Below, piece after piece: positions 1 to 8,208 of a stretch of DNA of 64,000 nucleotides. Position 1 is the stretch's first letter, and the number at the start of each line of letters is the position of its first letter. Under the pieces are notes generated by a model, which was given only the letters and a program-made list of their open reading frames with translations, did no database searches and was not told the origin of the DNA. Both the position numbers and the translations under genes were made by a program. The stretch covers positions 930,001 to 994,000 of the forward strand of contig NZ_CP099993.1 in the NCBI RefSeq assembly GCF_024138125.1, written 5' to 3'. The stretch is from Halorussus salilacus (GTDB lineage: Archaea > Halobacteriota > Halobacteria > Halobacteriales > Haladaptataceae).

Positions 1-2
1 GC

Positions 3-473
3 GGCGACCGAGTGCTCGACGCCGGGACCGGAACCGGCGTGCTGTCGGCGTACCTCGGTCGGATGGGCGCGGCGGTGACGACGTTCGAGCGCGACCCCGA
101 GTTCGCCGAGGTGGCCCGCTCGAACATGGAACTGGCCGAGGTGGCCGACCGAGTCGACGTGCGAGTCGGCGACGTGACCGGGCAAGTGGACGACCTCGGC
201 CGGTTCGACGTGGTGACCCTCGACACCGAGGACGCGCCCGAGGTCGTCGCGCGCGCCCCCGACCTGCTGGTCCGGGGCGGCTTCGTCGCGGTGTACTCGC
301 CGTTCGTCGAGGCCACCCGCGAGGTGGTCGAGTCGGCCCGCGAGGCGGGGCTCGCCGGAATCGAGACGCTCGAAACCATCCAGCGCGAGATGGACTTCGA
401 CGAGCGGGGGTCGCGGCCCTCGACCGCGGGCGTGGGTCACACCGGCTACCTGACCTTCGCGCGGCGGCCGTAG
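3..473 (+). CDS. trmI: tRNA (adenine-N1)-methyltransferase, TrmI-like (5' end outside window)
   Basis: C-terminal 156 residues of a class I SAM-dependent methyltransferase. The open frame runs off the left edge, so the start is not in the window. Motif I (VLDAGTGTGVLS) binds SAM, followed by an acidic strand end (TTFERDPEF, ribose binding) and motif IV (DVVTLDTEDAPEV). The C-terminal VGHTGYLTFARR is typical of archaeal TrmI, which methylates A57/A58 in the tRNA T-loop. The family is about 250 residues, so roughly 90 are missing. The family assignment is firm as a SAM methyltransferase and good as TrmI. The next gene starts 168 bp downstream on the same strand. Confidence 0.85.
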   Translation, partial: GDRVLDAGTGTGVLSAYLGRMGAAVTTFERDPEFAEVARSNMELAEVADRVDVRVGDVTGQVDDLGRFDVVTLDTEDAPEVVARAPDLLVRGGFVAVYSPFVEATREVVESAREAGLAGIETLETIQREMDFDERGSRPSTAGVGHTGYLTFARRP

Positions 474-491
474 GACCGCCGCGCGAATCCC

Positions 492-536
492 GGCCCGGTC
501 CCGCGCTCAATCGTGGCCCGGTCCCGCGCTCAATCG
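492..536. repeat. Tandem duplication of a 23-bp unit
   Basis: The 22-base string starting GGCCCGGTCCCGCGCTC and ending AATCG occurs at 492-513 and again at 515-536 (period 23). It lies in the spacer between the TrmI-like gene and the formyltransferase-like gene. No coding frame is supported here. It probably arose by slippage. Confidence 0.8.
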
Positions 537-640
537 CGGCTTGTTCTCGCGTAGGCATCGACCCACCCTCGCCGACCCGCCTCGCCCCCTGAATAAGCCG
601 GACCATAACAAAGGGTCGCTCGCGCGTCCGAGCGACCACG

Positions 641-1447
641 ATGACGACGACACGAATGCGGGTCGCGCTACTGGTACGTGGGTCCGACGTTCCGGCGTGG
701 CAGGCCCGGGCGGTCGAGCGGATGCTGGCCCGGACCGACGCGGAGGTGAGCCACGTCGTGATGAACGACGACGGGCGCGGTATCGGCCACCGTGGCGCGG
801 ACGACTTCCTCGACCGGATTCGCGAGAACCCTCTCTGGACGCCCGTCGGCGCGGCCCTCCGGCTGGCGGGGCTCCCGGAGTACTTCCAGCCCCGACCGGT
901 CGGGTCCATCGAGGGACTGGGCGACCCCGAGGTGGTCCGGTGTAGGCCCGAACCCGCCCCCGACTTCGGCAACGTCCTGCCCGAGGAGGGCGTGGCGGCG
1001 CTCGAAGCGGCCGACGTCGCGGTCCGGTTCGCGTTCGGCGTCCTCAAGGGCGAGGCCCTCGACGCGCCCGACCACGGCGTCCTCAGCTTCCACCACGGCG
1101 ACCTCCGGGAGTACCGCGGCCAGCCCTGCGGGTTCTGGGAGTTCCTCGACGGCGAGGACACCGCGGGCGTGACCCTCCAGCGCCTCTCGGAGACCCTCGA
1201 CGGCGGCGAGATCGTGGCCTACGAACCGGTGGACATCGCCGACGCCCGGACGTGGCCGACCGTCAGGCGGCGGCTGTTCGCCGCTTCGGAGGACCTGCTC
1301 GCGCGCGGAGTCGAGAACGTCGCCCGCGGGGTCGACCCCTGCTCGCCCGACGAACTCGGCGACCTCTACTCGATTCCGGAGGGCGAGGACGTGCTGAAGT
1401 ACGTCCTGAAGGAGGGGAAGGGGCGGGTGCGGAAGGTGGTGGGGTGA
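641..1447 (+). CDS. Formyltransferase-family protein
   Basis: 268 residues resembling the catalytic domain of methionyl-tRNA/GAR formyltransferases. The segment around residues 146-158 (LSFHHGDLREYRG) matches the signature in which His and Asp/Ser act in formyl transfer from 10-formyl-THF, and the following TAGVTLQRLSETLDGGEI matches the strand-loop of the family core. Archaea do not formylate initiator tRNA, so the substrate is probably not Met-tRNA; formylation of a sugar or another amine is possible. ATG at 641 follows a short AT-richer stretch; a second ATG at 656 is also possible. Convergent with TFS downstream. Confidence 0.75.
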   Translation: MTTTRMRVALLVRGSDVPAWQARAVERMLARTDAEVSHVVMNDDGRGIGHRGADDFLDRIRENPLWTPVGAALRLAGLPEYFQPRPVGSIEGLGDPEVVRCRPEPAPDFGNVLPEEGVAALEAADVAVRFAFGVLKGEALDAPDHGVLSFHHGDLREYRGQPCGFWEFLDGEDTAGVTLQRLSETLDGGEIVAYEPVDIADARTWPTVRRRLFAASEDLLARGVENVARGVDPCSPDELGDLYSIPEGEDVLKYVLKEGKGRVRKVVG

Positions 1448-1519
1448 GCAGACGGTGTCGTTGGGTTGGGGTCGCGGTGCTGTGCTGATGCGGTCGCGCA
1501 CCAGCAATCGCTACGTGGC

Positions 1520-1555
1520 CGCGCCGCGAACTCGCGACTGCGAGTTCGCGGCGCG
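1520..1555. terminator. Perfect 16-bp hairpin in convergent spacer
   Basis: Arms 1520-1535 and 1540-1555 are exactly complementary around the 4-base loop GACT. It lies 3' of the formyltransferase gene and 3' of TFS on the other strand. No T-tract follows, so a role as 3'-end structure is inferred from position only. Confidence 0.5.
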
Positions 1556-1611
1556 AGCATCCCCTTTCTAGTCGGGGATTCTTTCGAACCGCACGTAGAG
1601 AGACTGCGCCA

Positions 1612-1642
1612 GCAGAGCAGACCGCTCCGCGGTCTGCTCTGC
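1612..1642. terminator. Perfect 14-bp hairpin, loop TCC
   Basis: Arms 1612-1625 and 1629-1642 pair perfectly around TCC. It sits 30 bp beyond the stop codon of the minus-strand TFS gene, with an A-rich run at 1652-1662 (T-rich on the minus strand) between them. It could mark the 3' end of either convergent transcript. Confidence 0.5.
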
Positions 1643-1671
1643 GCGCACCCGAAGAAGAAAAAAGGTGGACC

Positions 1672-1995
1672 CTAGTTGTCGTCTTCGCGCCACTTGTGCT
1701 CGCACTCGGTACAGATGAAGAATCGCGTCTCGCTCTCGTCGGCCGCCCGAATCTGTTGCATGTACCACCGGGCGCGGTCGTTGCCACACTCCGGACAGCG
1801 AGCGTCGGTCGTCGGGAGCGCGCTGTTCTCCTCGTCGCCGGTCTCGATGACCTCGCTGACCTCCTGGTCTTCGGTCACGACGTAGTCGGCGTCGGGGTCC
1901 TTCGGGGTCTTGTGGCCGCAACTGCCACAGACCCAGAGTTCGTCCTCGGCTTTCATCATCGAACCGCACTCGTCACAGAACTCCATCGTTGGCAC
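1672..1995 (-). CDS. tfs: Transcription factor S (TFS / TFIIS-like)
   Basis: 107 residues with the architecture of archaeal TFS: an N-terminal RPB9-like zinc ribbon (CDECG...CGSCG) and a C-terminal TFIIS zinc ribbon (CPECG...CTECEHKW). The TFIIS hairpin is present as QIRAADESETRFFIC, with the acidic pair that enters the RNA polymerase active site to stimulate cleavage of backtracked transcripts. A second ATG three codons in (MEFCDECG) is the more usual archaeal start. Single gene; the next minus-strand gene is upstream at 2030. Confidence 0.95.
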   Translation of the reverse strand: MPTMEFCDECGSMMKAEDELWVCGSCGHKTPKDPDADYVVTEDQEVSEVIETGDEENSALPTTDARCPECGNDRARWYMQQIRAADESETRFFICTECEHKWREDDN

Positions 1996-2029
1996 GTCGT
2001 AGCCGACCCGGCAATTTAAGTCGCGTGCT

Positions 2030-2287
2030 TCATCCCTCGCCCTCCGACTGGTACGGTTCGCCCACCGCTTCCCGGGGCAAGACGTTGTTTATCTCGTCCT
2101 GAAGGTCCTGGTCGGAGTCGAACTCGTCGGCCGACGTCTCGGAGATGAGTTCGCCCAGATTCAGCTCGCCGTCGGCGAGCAGGAGGGTCGTGTCCTCGAA
2201 CTCGGTCGCGGCGTCGTCCCGGGTGACCGGGTAGGACAGTTCCTCAAGCGTCGATTCGAGTCTGCTGAGTTTCACCTCTCGGGCCAT
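2030..2287 (-). CDS. Small acidic haloarchaeal protein (DUF5789-like)
   Basis: 85 residues, soluble, acidic. The N-terminus MAREVKLSRLESTLEELSYP followed by LLADGELNLGELIS matches my memory of the haloarchaeal DUF5789 family, whose function is unknown. No catalytic motif is visible. It lies 34 bp upstream of the TFS gene on the same strand and may be cotranscribed with it. Confidence 0.75.
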   Translation of the reverse strand: MAREVKLSRLESTLEELSYPVTRDDAATEFEDTTLLLADGELNLGELISETSADEFDSDQDLQDEINNVLPREAVGEPYQSEGEG

Positions 2288-2471
2288 GGTAGCACTCCTA
2301 CGACGAGCGCCACCTTAGGCGTTGTCGCAGACGGGGAAAGCGGGGCGCGTCTCGGAGACGGTCTCGTCGGCTCCGGGGACCGCTGTCGCAGCGATTTCGA
2401 GCGGACGGCCGACGGACCCCGATTCCCCTCGGAACGGAGAGACTTTGTGGCGCGCCGCCCAAACCCCGGCC

Positions 2472-3749
2472 ATGACCGAAGTCGTCGTCGCGGGCGGCGG
2501 ACTCGCGGGACTGGTCGCGGCCCGCCGACTCGCGGAGGCGGGCGCGGAGGTTCGGCTGTTCGAACGCCACGGCGAGGTCGGCGGCCGGGTCCGGTCGCTC
2601 CACCGTGACGGGTTCGTCTTCGACCGGGGGTTTCAGGTGCTCTTCACGGCGTATCCCGCGGCGCGTCGCGAACTCGACTACGGCGCGCTCGACCTCCGGC
2701 GGTTCGCCCCCGGCGCGGTGGTGGCCCGGCCCGGCCACCGCGCGGTGCTCTCGGACCCGCTCGGTGACCCCTCCGGCGCGGTCGAGACGCTGTTCAACCG
2801 CGACGTGACGACCCTCGACAAGCTCCGGGTCCTGAGACTCAGGCGCGAACTCGCCGGGAAGTCCCCGGCCGAAATCTTCGGCGGCCCGGACGCCACCATC
2901 CGGGAGTACCTCGACGAGAGGGGCTTTTCCTCCCGGTTCCTGTCGAACTTCGCGGAACCGTTCTACGGCGGCATCACCCTCGACCGGAGCCTCTCGACCT
3001 CGCGCAAGGCGTTCGAGTTCACGTTCAAGATGCTCGCGACCGGCGACATCGCGGTCCCAGCCGAGGGGATGGGCGCGATAAGCCAGCAGTTGGCCCTCCG
3101 CGCCCGCGAGGCCGGGGTCGAGATACACACCGACGAGACGGTGACCGGCGTCGAGGCCGGGGGCGGGGATGCGGGGGACGGCGAGGTCACCGTCGAACTC
3201 GGCAGGGAGACGACGACCGCCGACGCCGCGGTGGTCGCGACCGACCCCAAGCAGGCCCGCGACCTCACCGGGGTCGGGTCGATTCCGACCGAGGCCAACG
3301 GCTGTGTCACCCAGTACTACGCCTTCGACGGCCCGGAACTCGACGCCGGGAGGCGCATCCTGCTCAACGCCGGGGAGGCCGGACCGAATCAGGTCGTCCA
3401 GCTATCCTCGGTCGCGCCCGAGTACGCGCCCGACGACCGCACCCTCCTGAGCGCGACCTTCCTCGGGGTCGCCGACGACCCCGACGAGGAGTTCGCGGCC
3501 CGGACCGCCCGGACCCTCGACTCGTGGTATCCCGAGCGCCGACTCGACCTCGAACCCCTCCACACCGCCAGAATCGAGTTCGCGCAGTTCGCCCAGCCGC
3601 CGGGGGTCTGGAGCGACCTGCCGGACGTCGGGGACCCCGAGGGCCCGGTCTACCTCGCGGGCGAGTACACGGAGGCGTCGTCGCTGAACGCCGCCATGGA
3701 GAGCGGCCGGAAGGCGGCTCGCGCGGTCGCCGCCGACCACCTAAATTAG
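2472..3749 (+). CDS. FAD-dependent oxidoreductase (phytoene desaturase/amine oxidase type)
   Basis: 425 residues from the ATG at 2472; the frame is open further upstream, but the dinucleotide-binding motif VVVAGGGLAGLVAARRL begins at residue 4, which fixes this start. It is followed by FERHGEVGGRVRS (second FAD signature) and a C-terminal GPVYLAGEYTEASSLNAAMES, the flavin-binding close of the NAD(P)/FAD amine-oxidase/carotenoid desaturase family. The substrate is not evident; a carotenoid or other isoprenoid is possible. Its stop codon overlaps the stop of the convergent phosphoesterase gene by two bases. Confidence 0.85.
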   Translation: MTEVVVAGGGLAGLVAARRLAEAGAEVRLFERHGEVGGRVRSLHRDGFVFDRGFQVLFTAYPAARRELDYGALDLRRFAPGAVVARPGHRAVLSDPLGDPSGAVETLFNRDVTTLDKLRVLRLRRELAGKSPAEIFGGPDATIREYLDERGFSSRFLSNFAEPFYGGITLDRSLSTSRKAFEFTFKMLATGDIAVPAEGMGAISQQLALRAREAGVEIHTDETVTGVEAGGGDAGDGEVTVELGRETTTADAAVVATDPKQARDLTGVGSIPTEANGCVTQYYAFDGPELDAGRRILLNAGEAGPNQVVQLSSVAPEYAPDDRTLLSATFLGVADDPDEEFAARTARTLDSWYPERRLDLEPLHTARIEFAQFAQPPGVWSDLPDVGDPEGPVYLAGEYTEASSLNAAMESGRKAARAVAADHLN

Positions 3750-4444
3750 AGCAGTCGCCGCAGCTCCCCGAGCGGCGGGAACGAGAGCGATTCCTCGGCC
3801 TCGTCGTCCCAGACGACCGGCCGGAGCGCGTCGGCGTCGGTCACGACCGGCGACATGAAATCCCGGGTCCGCATGCCGTTGACGACCGTCCCCGGCGCGA
3901 GGCGATTGAACGCCGGGAGCATCAGCACGTCGGCCCCGCGGAAGGCCCCGGGGCCGTAGAGCAGACACGGGCGTCGAGTCCCCTCGATTTCGATGGCCGG
4001 GTGGTCGTGGCCGACCACGTAGCGCCCTGCGGCGGGCGAGGACTCGCCCGCCGCAGGGCGCTCGTGGCCGTGGTGGACCACGGTGTCACCCACGCGGTAG
4101 GAGTCGCGGGCCGACACGCCCACCGCGTCGAGCATCCCGTCGTGGTTGCCCCGCACCGCGACCAGTTCGGCTCCCGCGTCGGCGACCGTCGAGCGGAGGC
4201 GCTCGACGGTCGCCTCGACGCCCTCGGGCACCCGGCCGAAGGCGTGGAGCAGGTCGCCAGCGAAGACGACCTCGGCGGGCGAGAAGCGCGCGAGCAGGTC
4301 GGCGAGTCGGTCGGTCAGGTCGGCGCGCTCGCCAAGCGGGAGTTCGACCGCGCTCGCGGCGTCCCGGCCTACGTGGAGGTCGGCGACCACGAGCGCGTCG
4401 TCGCCGGGGAGGTAGACCGCCCGGTCGCGGAACTGCGCGTCCAT
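3746..4444 (-). CDS. Calcineurin-like metallophosphoesterase
   Basis: 232 residues. The five metallophosphoesterase blocks are present in order: ADLHVG (D-x-H), VFAGDLLH (GD), RGNHDG (GNHD), VVHHGHE and VGHDHPAIEI (GHxH-like). They bind two metals for phosphoester hydrolysis. The start is placed at MDAQFRDRAVYLPGD, 60 bases inside the open frame, because the upstream residues look non-coding. Architecture resembles archaeal SbcD-like/YfcE-like single-domain enzymes often next to helicase genes. Residues near 134-146 (ERPAAGESSPAAG) are encoded by a perfect 19-bp hairpin, an apparent insertion. Confidence 0.88.
   Translation of the reverse strand: MDAQFRDRAVYLPGDDALVVADLHVGRDAASAVELPLGERADLTDRLADLLARFSPAEVVFAGDLLHAFGRVPEGVEATVERLRSTVADAGAELVAVRGNHDGMLDAVGVSARDSYRVGDTVVHHGHERPAAGESSPAAGRYVVGHDHPAIEIEGTRRPCLLYGPGAFRGADVLMLPAFNRLAPGTVVNGMRTRDFMSPVVTDADALRPVVWDDEAEESLSFPPLGELRRLL
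4021..4062. repeat. Perfect 19-bp palindrome inside the phosphoesterase gene
   Basis: Arms 4021-4039 and 4044-4062 pair exactly around GGAC. It lies in the coding sequence between the HGHE and GHDH motifs and encodes a symmetric, low-complexity loop. Similar perfect short-loop palindromes occur in many spacers of this window. Confidence 0.8.
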
Positions 4445-4690
4445 CGAACGGGGAGAGGGGTGGGCCACCCTTCGGGGTTGCGATGCGTTCGCCCGCCGCG
4501 CCACCCGGCGCGGCGGGCGAGAAACGTCTCGCGCGTCACGACCTCGATCCCCGCGAAGCCACTCGGGTCGCGCAGGTGGTAATCGTCAGAGACGACGGTG
4601 GTGGGCGTCCCCGGTCCAACCCCTTCTACATCGGGTCGAGACGGCCGAGAGTTCTCGTTTTCGCCCGTTCGACGACGTTGGACGCCAAGA

Positions 4691-4698
4691 TTTATATT
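4691..4698 (+). promoter_or_regulatory. TATA box of the 65-residue protein gene
   Basis: TTTATATT lies 33 bp before the ATG at 4731, the distance expected for an archaeal promoter with a short leader. Confidence 0.6.
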
Positions 4699-4730
4699 CT
4701 GGAAGGTTCTAGCTCGGAACAGATACTCCG

Positions 4731-4928
4731 ATGGCCGTCTACGATACTTCGACAACGTCGGACGAGCGAGAGGCGTATCGGAAGTACGAAGACGGCGAGA
4801 TTACCGAGGAGGAAGCCCGCCAAGTCATCGGCGACGACTGGGAGGCGACGGTGACGGGGGTACTGATGGAGGAGAGCCTCGAAGGGACGGATTGGGACGA
4901 AGCGTACGAAGACGACCCGATATTCTAA
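4731..4928 (+). CDS. Small acidic hypothetical protein
   Basis: 65 residues, very acidic (many D/E), no Cys, no membrane segment. The segment EREAYRKYEDGEITEEEARQVIGDDW looks like two short helices. A TATA box lies at a suitable distance. It is not recognised as any named family. Because a promoter, an ATG and haloarchaeal composition coincide, it is probably a real gene. Confidence 0.6.
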   Translation: MAVYDTSTTSDEREAYRKYEDGEITEEEARQVIGDDWEATVTGVLMEESLEGTDWDEAYEDDPIF

Positions 4929-4987
4929 CCTCGCAGTTCGATTGGTCGCCGGGTTCCCCTTCGGTAGATGTTTATATCCCGAGAGGA

Positions 4988-5100
4988 ATCGTTTCGAACG
5001 ATGGGTCCGTCGCGGGTCTTTCGACGATCAGGGGTGGGAAGCGTCGAAAAACGTCGACGTCTTCTGGAGATTCCCGGTCGATTGCCATCGTTTCGAATGA
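4988..5100. promoter_or_regulatory. Two ATCGTTTCGAAYGA boxes upstream of an HTH regulator
   Basis: ATCGTTTCGAACGAT at 4988-5002 is a perfect 6-3-6 palindrome; a near copy, ATCGTTTCGAATGA, lies at 5087-5100. Both fall in the 272-bp spacer before the regulator at 5201, next to a TATA-like TTTATAT at 4971-4977. They may be operator sites, possibly for the regulator itself (inference). Confidence 0.4.
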
Positions 5101-5200
5101 CTGGTCGAACGGAGTGACGACGCGTTCGTCGCGAACCGACTCCGAATCCCGACGGAGCGACCGCCGGGGATTTATTGCCTCCGTGGTGAAATCGATACAT

Positions 5201-5983
5201 ATGGCCGACGTTCTGGAGAACAAACGCGCCGCCACCCGGTTTCGCATCCTCGCGGAGATCGCCGAGCGCCAGCCAGCGGTGAGTCAGGGCGAGATCGCCG
5301 ACGCGGTCGGCGTGACGAGCCAGGCCGTCAGCGAGTACATCCGCGCACTGGTCGAGGACGGACTGGTCGAGAAGGAGGGTCGCTCCCGATACAGCGTCAC
5401 GAAGGAGGGCGTCGACTGGCTCTTACAGGAGGCGGGCGACGTGCGCCGGTACGCCGACCACGTCACCGAGGACGTGCTGGGCAGCGTCCAGGAGGACGCC
5501 GCGGTCGCCACCGACGACATCTCGGAGGGCGAGGCCGTGACCCTCTCGCTGTCGGACGGCCTCCTCCACGCCACCCCCGGCGAGGAGGGCCCCGCGACCG
5601 GGGTGGCGACGACCGACGCCGCGGCTGGCGGGGACGTTGGCGTCACCGGGTTCGAGGGAATCATCGACTTCGACCCCGGAACCGTCACGGTCTATCAGGT
5701 GCCGCCGGTCCGGTCGGGTGGCGCAGAGGCCGTCGACGCCGACGCGCTCGCGTCGGCGTGCGCGGCCGCCGACCTCGTGACCGCGACGGGGGTCGAGGCG
5801 GTGGTGGCGCTCGACCGAATCGACCGCGAACCCGCGACGAAATTCGCGGCGGGCGAGGTGGCGGCCGCGGCAGCGGGTCGCGGTCTCGACGTGGTCGTGG
5901 TCGCCACCGCCGACATCGTCGGGCGGGTCACCGACGCGCTGCGAGAGGGCGACGTTTCCTACGAGGTCAGCGGCCTCAGTTAG
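5201..5983 (+). CDS. MarR-like/winged-HTH transcriptional regulator
   Basis: 260 residues from ATG 5201. Residues 6-75 form a winged helix: AATRFRILAEIAERQP, SQGEIADAVGVTSQAVSEYIR (recognition helix), then EGRSRYSVTKEGVDWLL (wing). The rest is a conserved archaeal ligand-type domain with VTLSLSDGLLHA and repeated Ala-rich strands. Haloarchaeal proteins of this layout are annotated as MarR-family or DUF7839-type regulators. The open frame extends 200 codons upstream, but there it lacks coding character. Ligand unknown; two candidate operators lie upstream. Confidence 0.8.
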   Translation: MADVLENKRAATRFRILAEIAERQPAVSQGEIADAVGVTSQAVSEYIRALVEDGLVEKEGRSRYSVTKEGVDWLLQEAGDVRRYADHVTEDVLGSVQEDAAVATDDISEGEAVTLSLSDGLLHATPGEEGPATGVATTDAAAGGDVGVTGFEGIIDFDPGTVTVYQVPPVRSGGAEAVDADALASACAAADLVTATGVEAVVALDRIDREPATKFAAGEVAAAAAGRGLDVVVVATADIVGRVTDALREGDVSYEVSGLS

Positions 5984-6545
5984 CCCGCTTGCGGACGGTG
6001 GTGTAGGCCTCCCGGACCTGCTGGAACCGCTCGCGGTCGCCGCCTTGGTCGGGGTGGACCTCCTTTATCCTCTCGCGGTAGGCCCGCTTGACCTCCGACA
6101 GCGTCGCGTTCTCGGGCACGCCGAGGACGGCGAACGCCGCCTCGACGGGGTCGACGCGGTCCTCGCCGTCGTCGAGTTCGGGCGTCTCGAACGGGAGTCG
6201 GTCGCCCAGATGGACGCCGGGCATCTCGTGTTCGACCAGGACCGCGTAGGTGGGCGAGCGCTCGATGCGGAAGTACGCCCGGGCGTCGAAGGTGATGGCG
6301 ACGTCGCGCTCGGGGAGGTAGAACGCGACGTGCTGGCCCTCCACGAAGTGGTCCTCTGCGAACTCCTCGCCGATGGTCGAGAGGTACTGGCGTATCTCCA
6401 TCCGCCGCCGACCCTCCCCCGACGCGCGCGTGGTCTCGACCGTTCGGGTCGGGTACAGCCGCGAGCCGACGGCGAAGATGGCACCGATGAGAACCCCGAC
6501 CGCGGCCGACAGCCAGAGCCCGACGACCAACCATTCGGGCAGCAC
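5976..6545 (-). CDS. Membrane-anchored J-domain protein
   Basis: About 190 residues if it starts at the GTG at 6545. An upstream ATG at 6635 exists, but the extra 30 codons are AT-rich and overlap likely promoter sequence (ATTTATGATAG on the minus strand near 6600). Residues 3-25 are one membrane segment (WLVVGLWLSAAVGVLIGAIF). The C-terminus holds a J domain: AAFAVLGVPENATLSEVKRAYRERIKEVHPDQGG, including the HPD triad that stimulates DnaK ATPase. This suggests recruitment of DnaK to the membrane. The stop overlaps the 3' end of the regulator gene on the other strand. Confidence 0.8.
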   Translation of the reverse strand: MLPEWLVVGLWLSAAVGVLIGAIFAVGSRLYPTRTVETTRASGEGRRRMEIRQYLSTIGEEFAEDHFVEGQHVAFYLPERDVAITFDARAYFRIERSPTYAVLVEHEMPGVHLGDRLPFETPELDDGEDRVDPVEAAFAVLGVPENATLSEVKRAYRERIKEVHPDQGGDRERFQQVREAYTTVRKRAN

Positions 6546-6688
6546 GGCTCGGGCTACGGGCCGTACGCTAAAGAAACTCTCGCCGATTGATTCCCGACTA
6601 TCATAAATTGAAATTATAGTAACATTAATGGTCATCGGCCGAAATAAACTGAACGGTACATGTCAGGTCTGTATCGTCGCTCCGAACA

Positions 6689-7225
6689 ATGACAGTGCAG
6701 GACCAAGACGCCGACCGCGAGCGGGAACTCGAACCCAGCGAAATCCACAACGTCCTGCGCAACGACCGCCGACGGCGGGCCATAGAGCACCTCAGGGACG
6801 TCGACGGCACCCTCTCAGTGGATACGCTGGCCGAGCACATCGCCGCGGTCGAGACCGGCGAGTCGCCGCCCCGAGACGTGCGCAAGAGCGTGTACGTGTC
6901 ACTTCATCAGACGCATCTGCCGAAGCTTAACGAGCTCGACATAATCGACTACGACCAGCGCGAGCAGGAACTCGAACTCCGCGACCGGGCCGAGGAGGTC
7001 GAGGTGTACATGGAGATCGTCCCGGAGGGCGACATCTCGTGGGCGACCTACTACCTCGGAGTGAGCGTCCTCGCCATCCTCACCCTGTTCGCGGTCAACC
7101 TCGAGTTCGCGTTCGTGTCGGCGTTCGGGGTGGAGTTCTGGACGTGGTACTTCCTCTTCTTGTTCGCGCTGTCGGCTGCGTATCACGCCTACAGCGAGCG
7201 CAAACAGCGCGTCTTCGAGTCGTAG
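6689..7225 (+). CDS. DUF7344-type winged-HTH membrane protein
   Basis: 178 residues. Residues 14-105 match the haloarchaeal DUF7344 domain, a winged-helix fold starting EIHNVLRNDRRRRAIEHL and containing VSLHQTHLPKLNELDIIDYD. Two membrane helices follow (YLGVSVLAILTLFAVNLEF and FWTWYFLFLFALSAAYHAY). This layout suggests a membrane-tethered DNA-binding regulator. Target and signal are unknown. Confidence 0.75.
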   Translation: MTVQDQDADRERELEPSEIHNVLRNDRRRRAIEHLRDVDGTLSVDTLAEHIAAVETGESPPRDVRKSVYVSLHQTHLPKLNELDIIDYDQREQELELRDRAEEVEVYMEIVPEGDISWATYYLGVSVLAILTLFAVNLEFAFVSAFGVEFWTWYFLFLFALSAAYHAYSERKQRVFES

Positions 7226-7257
7226 ACCGCGAGAAGAGGGAGGGGAGACGAACCGCG

Positions 7258-8016
7258 CTATCCGATGTACCGCAGGTCCTCGTCGGTCGCCATTCCGGCC
7301 TGCTGGCTCTCCATCTCTTGGATCTTGTTCGCGACGTCCTCCATCTCCTCGGCGCGCTCCTCCAGCGACTCGAAGTCGACCTCGAACCCGAGGGCGTCTT
7401 CGAGCACTTCGAGGACGGCCTGAGCGCTCTTGGGGTCGACGAGGTAGCCGCTGGTCTCGCCCATCAGGCACGCCGCCCGAACCCCGCGGCGCTCGCCCAG
7501 TCCGAGCAGGAGGCCGCTGGTGCCGACGATGCCGCCCGCGGGTTCGTCCTCGCGGAACTCGACGCCCACGTCTTCGAGTTCCGCGACGAACTCGGCGTCG
7601 GTGGCCGCGCCCAGCACGGAGTACTCGTCGATGAGTTCGCCGGTCGGGACGCCGCCGAGCGCGTAGACCGACTCGACACCGAACTCCTCGGCCACGTCGA
7701 GGAAGGCGTCGGTCAGTCGGTAGTGGCCCGCGTTGTCGCCCGCCTGATGGTCGCCGGTCAGCACCAGCAGGTCGCGGTCGTCGAGTTCGACCGCGTGGAT
7801 CTCGGCGCAGACCAGTTCGGTGGTGCCGTCCTCGCCCACGCCGACCTGCGGGGGGAAGTGCTCGGAGTAGACCCGACGCACCACTTCGCTGTCCTTCTCT
7901 TCGAGGAGGTGTTCGGCCGCGAGTTTGCCGACGTGGCCGACGCCCGGCAGTCCTTCGACCAAGACGGGGTCGTCGAGGTCGGGGTCGGCGACGGCCTCGA
8001 TGTCGAGTTCGTCCAT
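7258..8016 (-). CDS. PAC2-family proteasome assembly chaperone homologue
   Basis: 252 residues. The N-terminus (PVLVEGLPGVGHVGKLAAEHL) and the central VYALGGVPTGEL block match the archaeal PAC2/DUF75 family, which includes proteasome assembly chaperones. The C-terminus (residues 218-245) is a predicted coiled coil. It is the last gene of the L44e-S27e-aIF2-alpha-Nop10 operon, 5 bp after Nop10. This gene order is common in archaea and supports the call. Confidence 0.88.
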   Translation of the reverse strand: MDELDIEAVADPDLDDPVLVEGLPGVGHVGKLAAEHLLEEKDSEVVRRVYSEHFPPQVGVGEDGTTELVCAEIHAVELDDRDLLVLTGDHQAGDNAGHYRLTDAFLDVAEEFGVESVYALGGVPTGELIDEYSVLGAATDAEFVAELEDVGVEFREDEPAGGIVGTSGLLLGLGERRGVRAACLMGETSGYLVDPKSAQAVLEVLEDALGFEVDFESLEERAEEMEDVANKIQEMESQQAGMATDEDLRYIG

Positions 8017-8021
8017 GTGGC

Positions 8022-8204
8022 TTACTCGCGGGCGCGCCGCTTAAGTGCCCGTCGGTACTCGCCGTACGGGTCCTCGGGGTTGAACGGCGCGGGCGCGCTG
8101 TTTACGGCGTCGGCGCCGCACTCGGGACACGTCTCCGAGAGGGTGTAGACGGGGCGGTCGTGTTCGGTCTTCCACGCCGAACACACCAGAATGTCGGATT
8201 TCAT
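8022..8204 (-). CDS. nop10: H/ACA ribonucleoprotein subunit Nop10
   Basis: 60 residues. Retains the Nop10 core: TLSETCPECG and APFNPEDPYGEYRRALKRR, the C-terminal helix that contacts Cbf5 in the pseudouridylation complex. Only one C-x2-C pair is clear; the N-terminal zinc pair of other archaeal Nop10 proteins is reduced to a single Cys, as I recall for haloarchaea. Lies between aIF2-alpha and the PAC2 gene with gaps of 4-5 bp. Confidence 0.92.
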   Translation of the reverse strand: MKSDILVCSAWKTEHDRPVYTLSETCPECGADAVNSAPAPFNPEDPYGEYRRALKRRARE

Positions 8205-8208
8205 CCGG

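Noticed and set aside
668..1507. Long antisense frame over the formyltransferase gene
   Set aside because: Typical GC-rich shadow frame; no motifs and no promoter, and the sense frame has clear family signatures.
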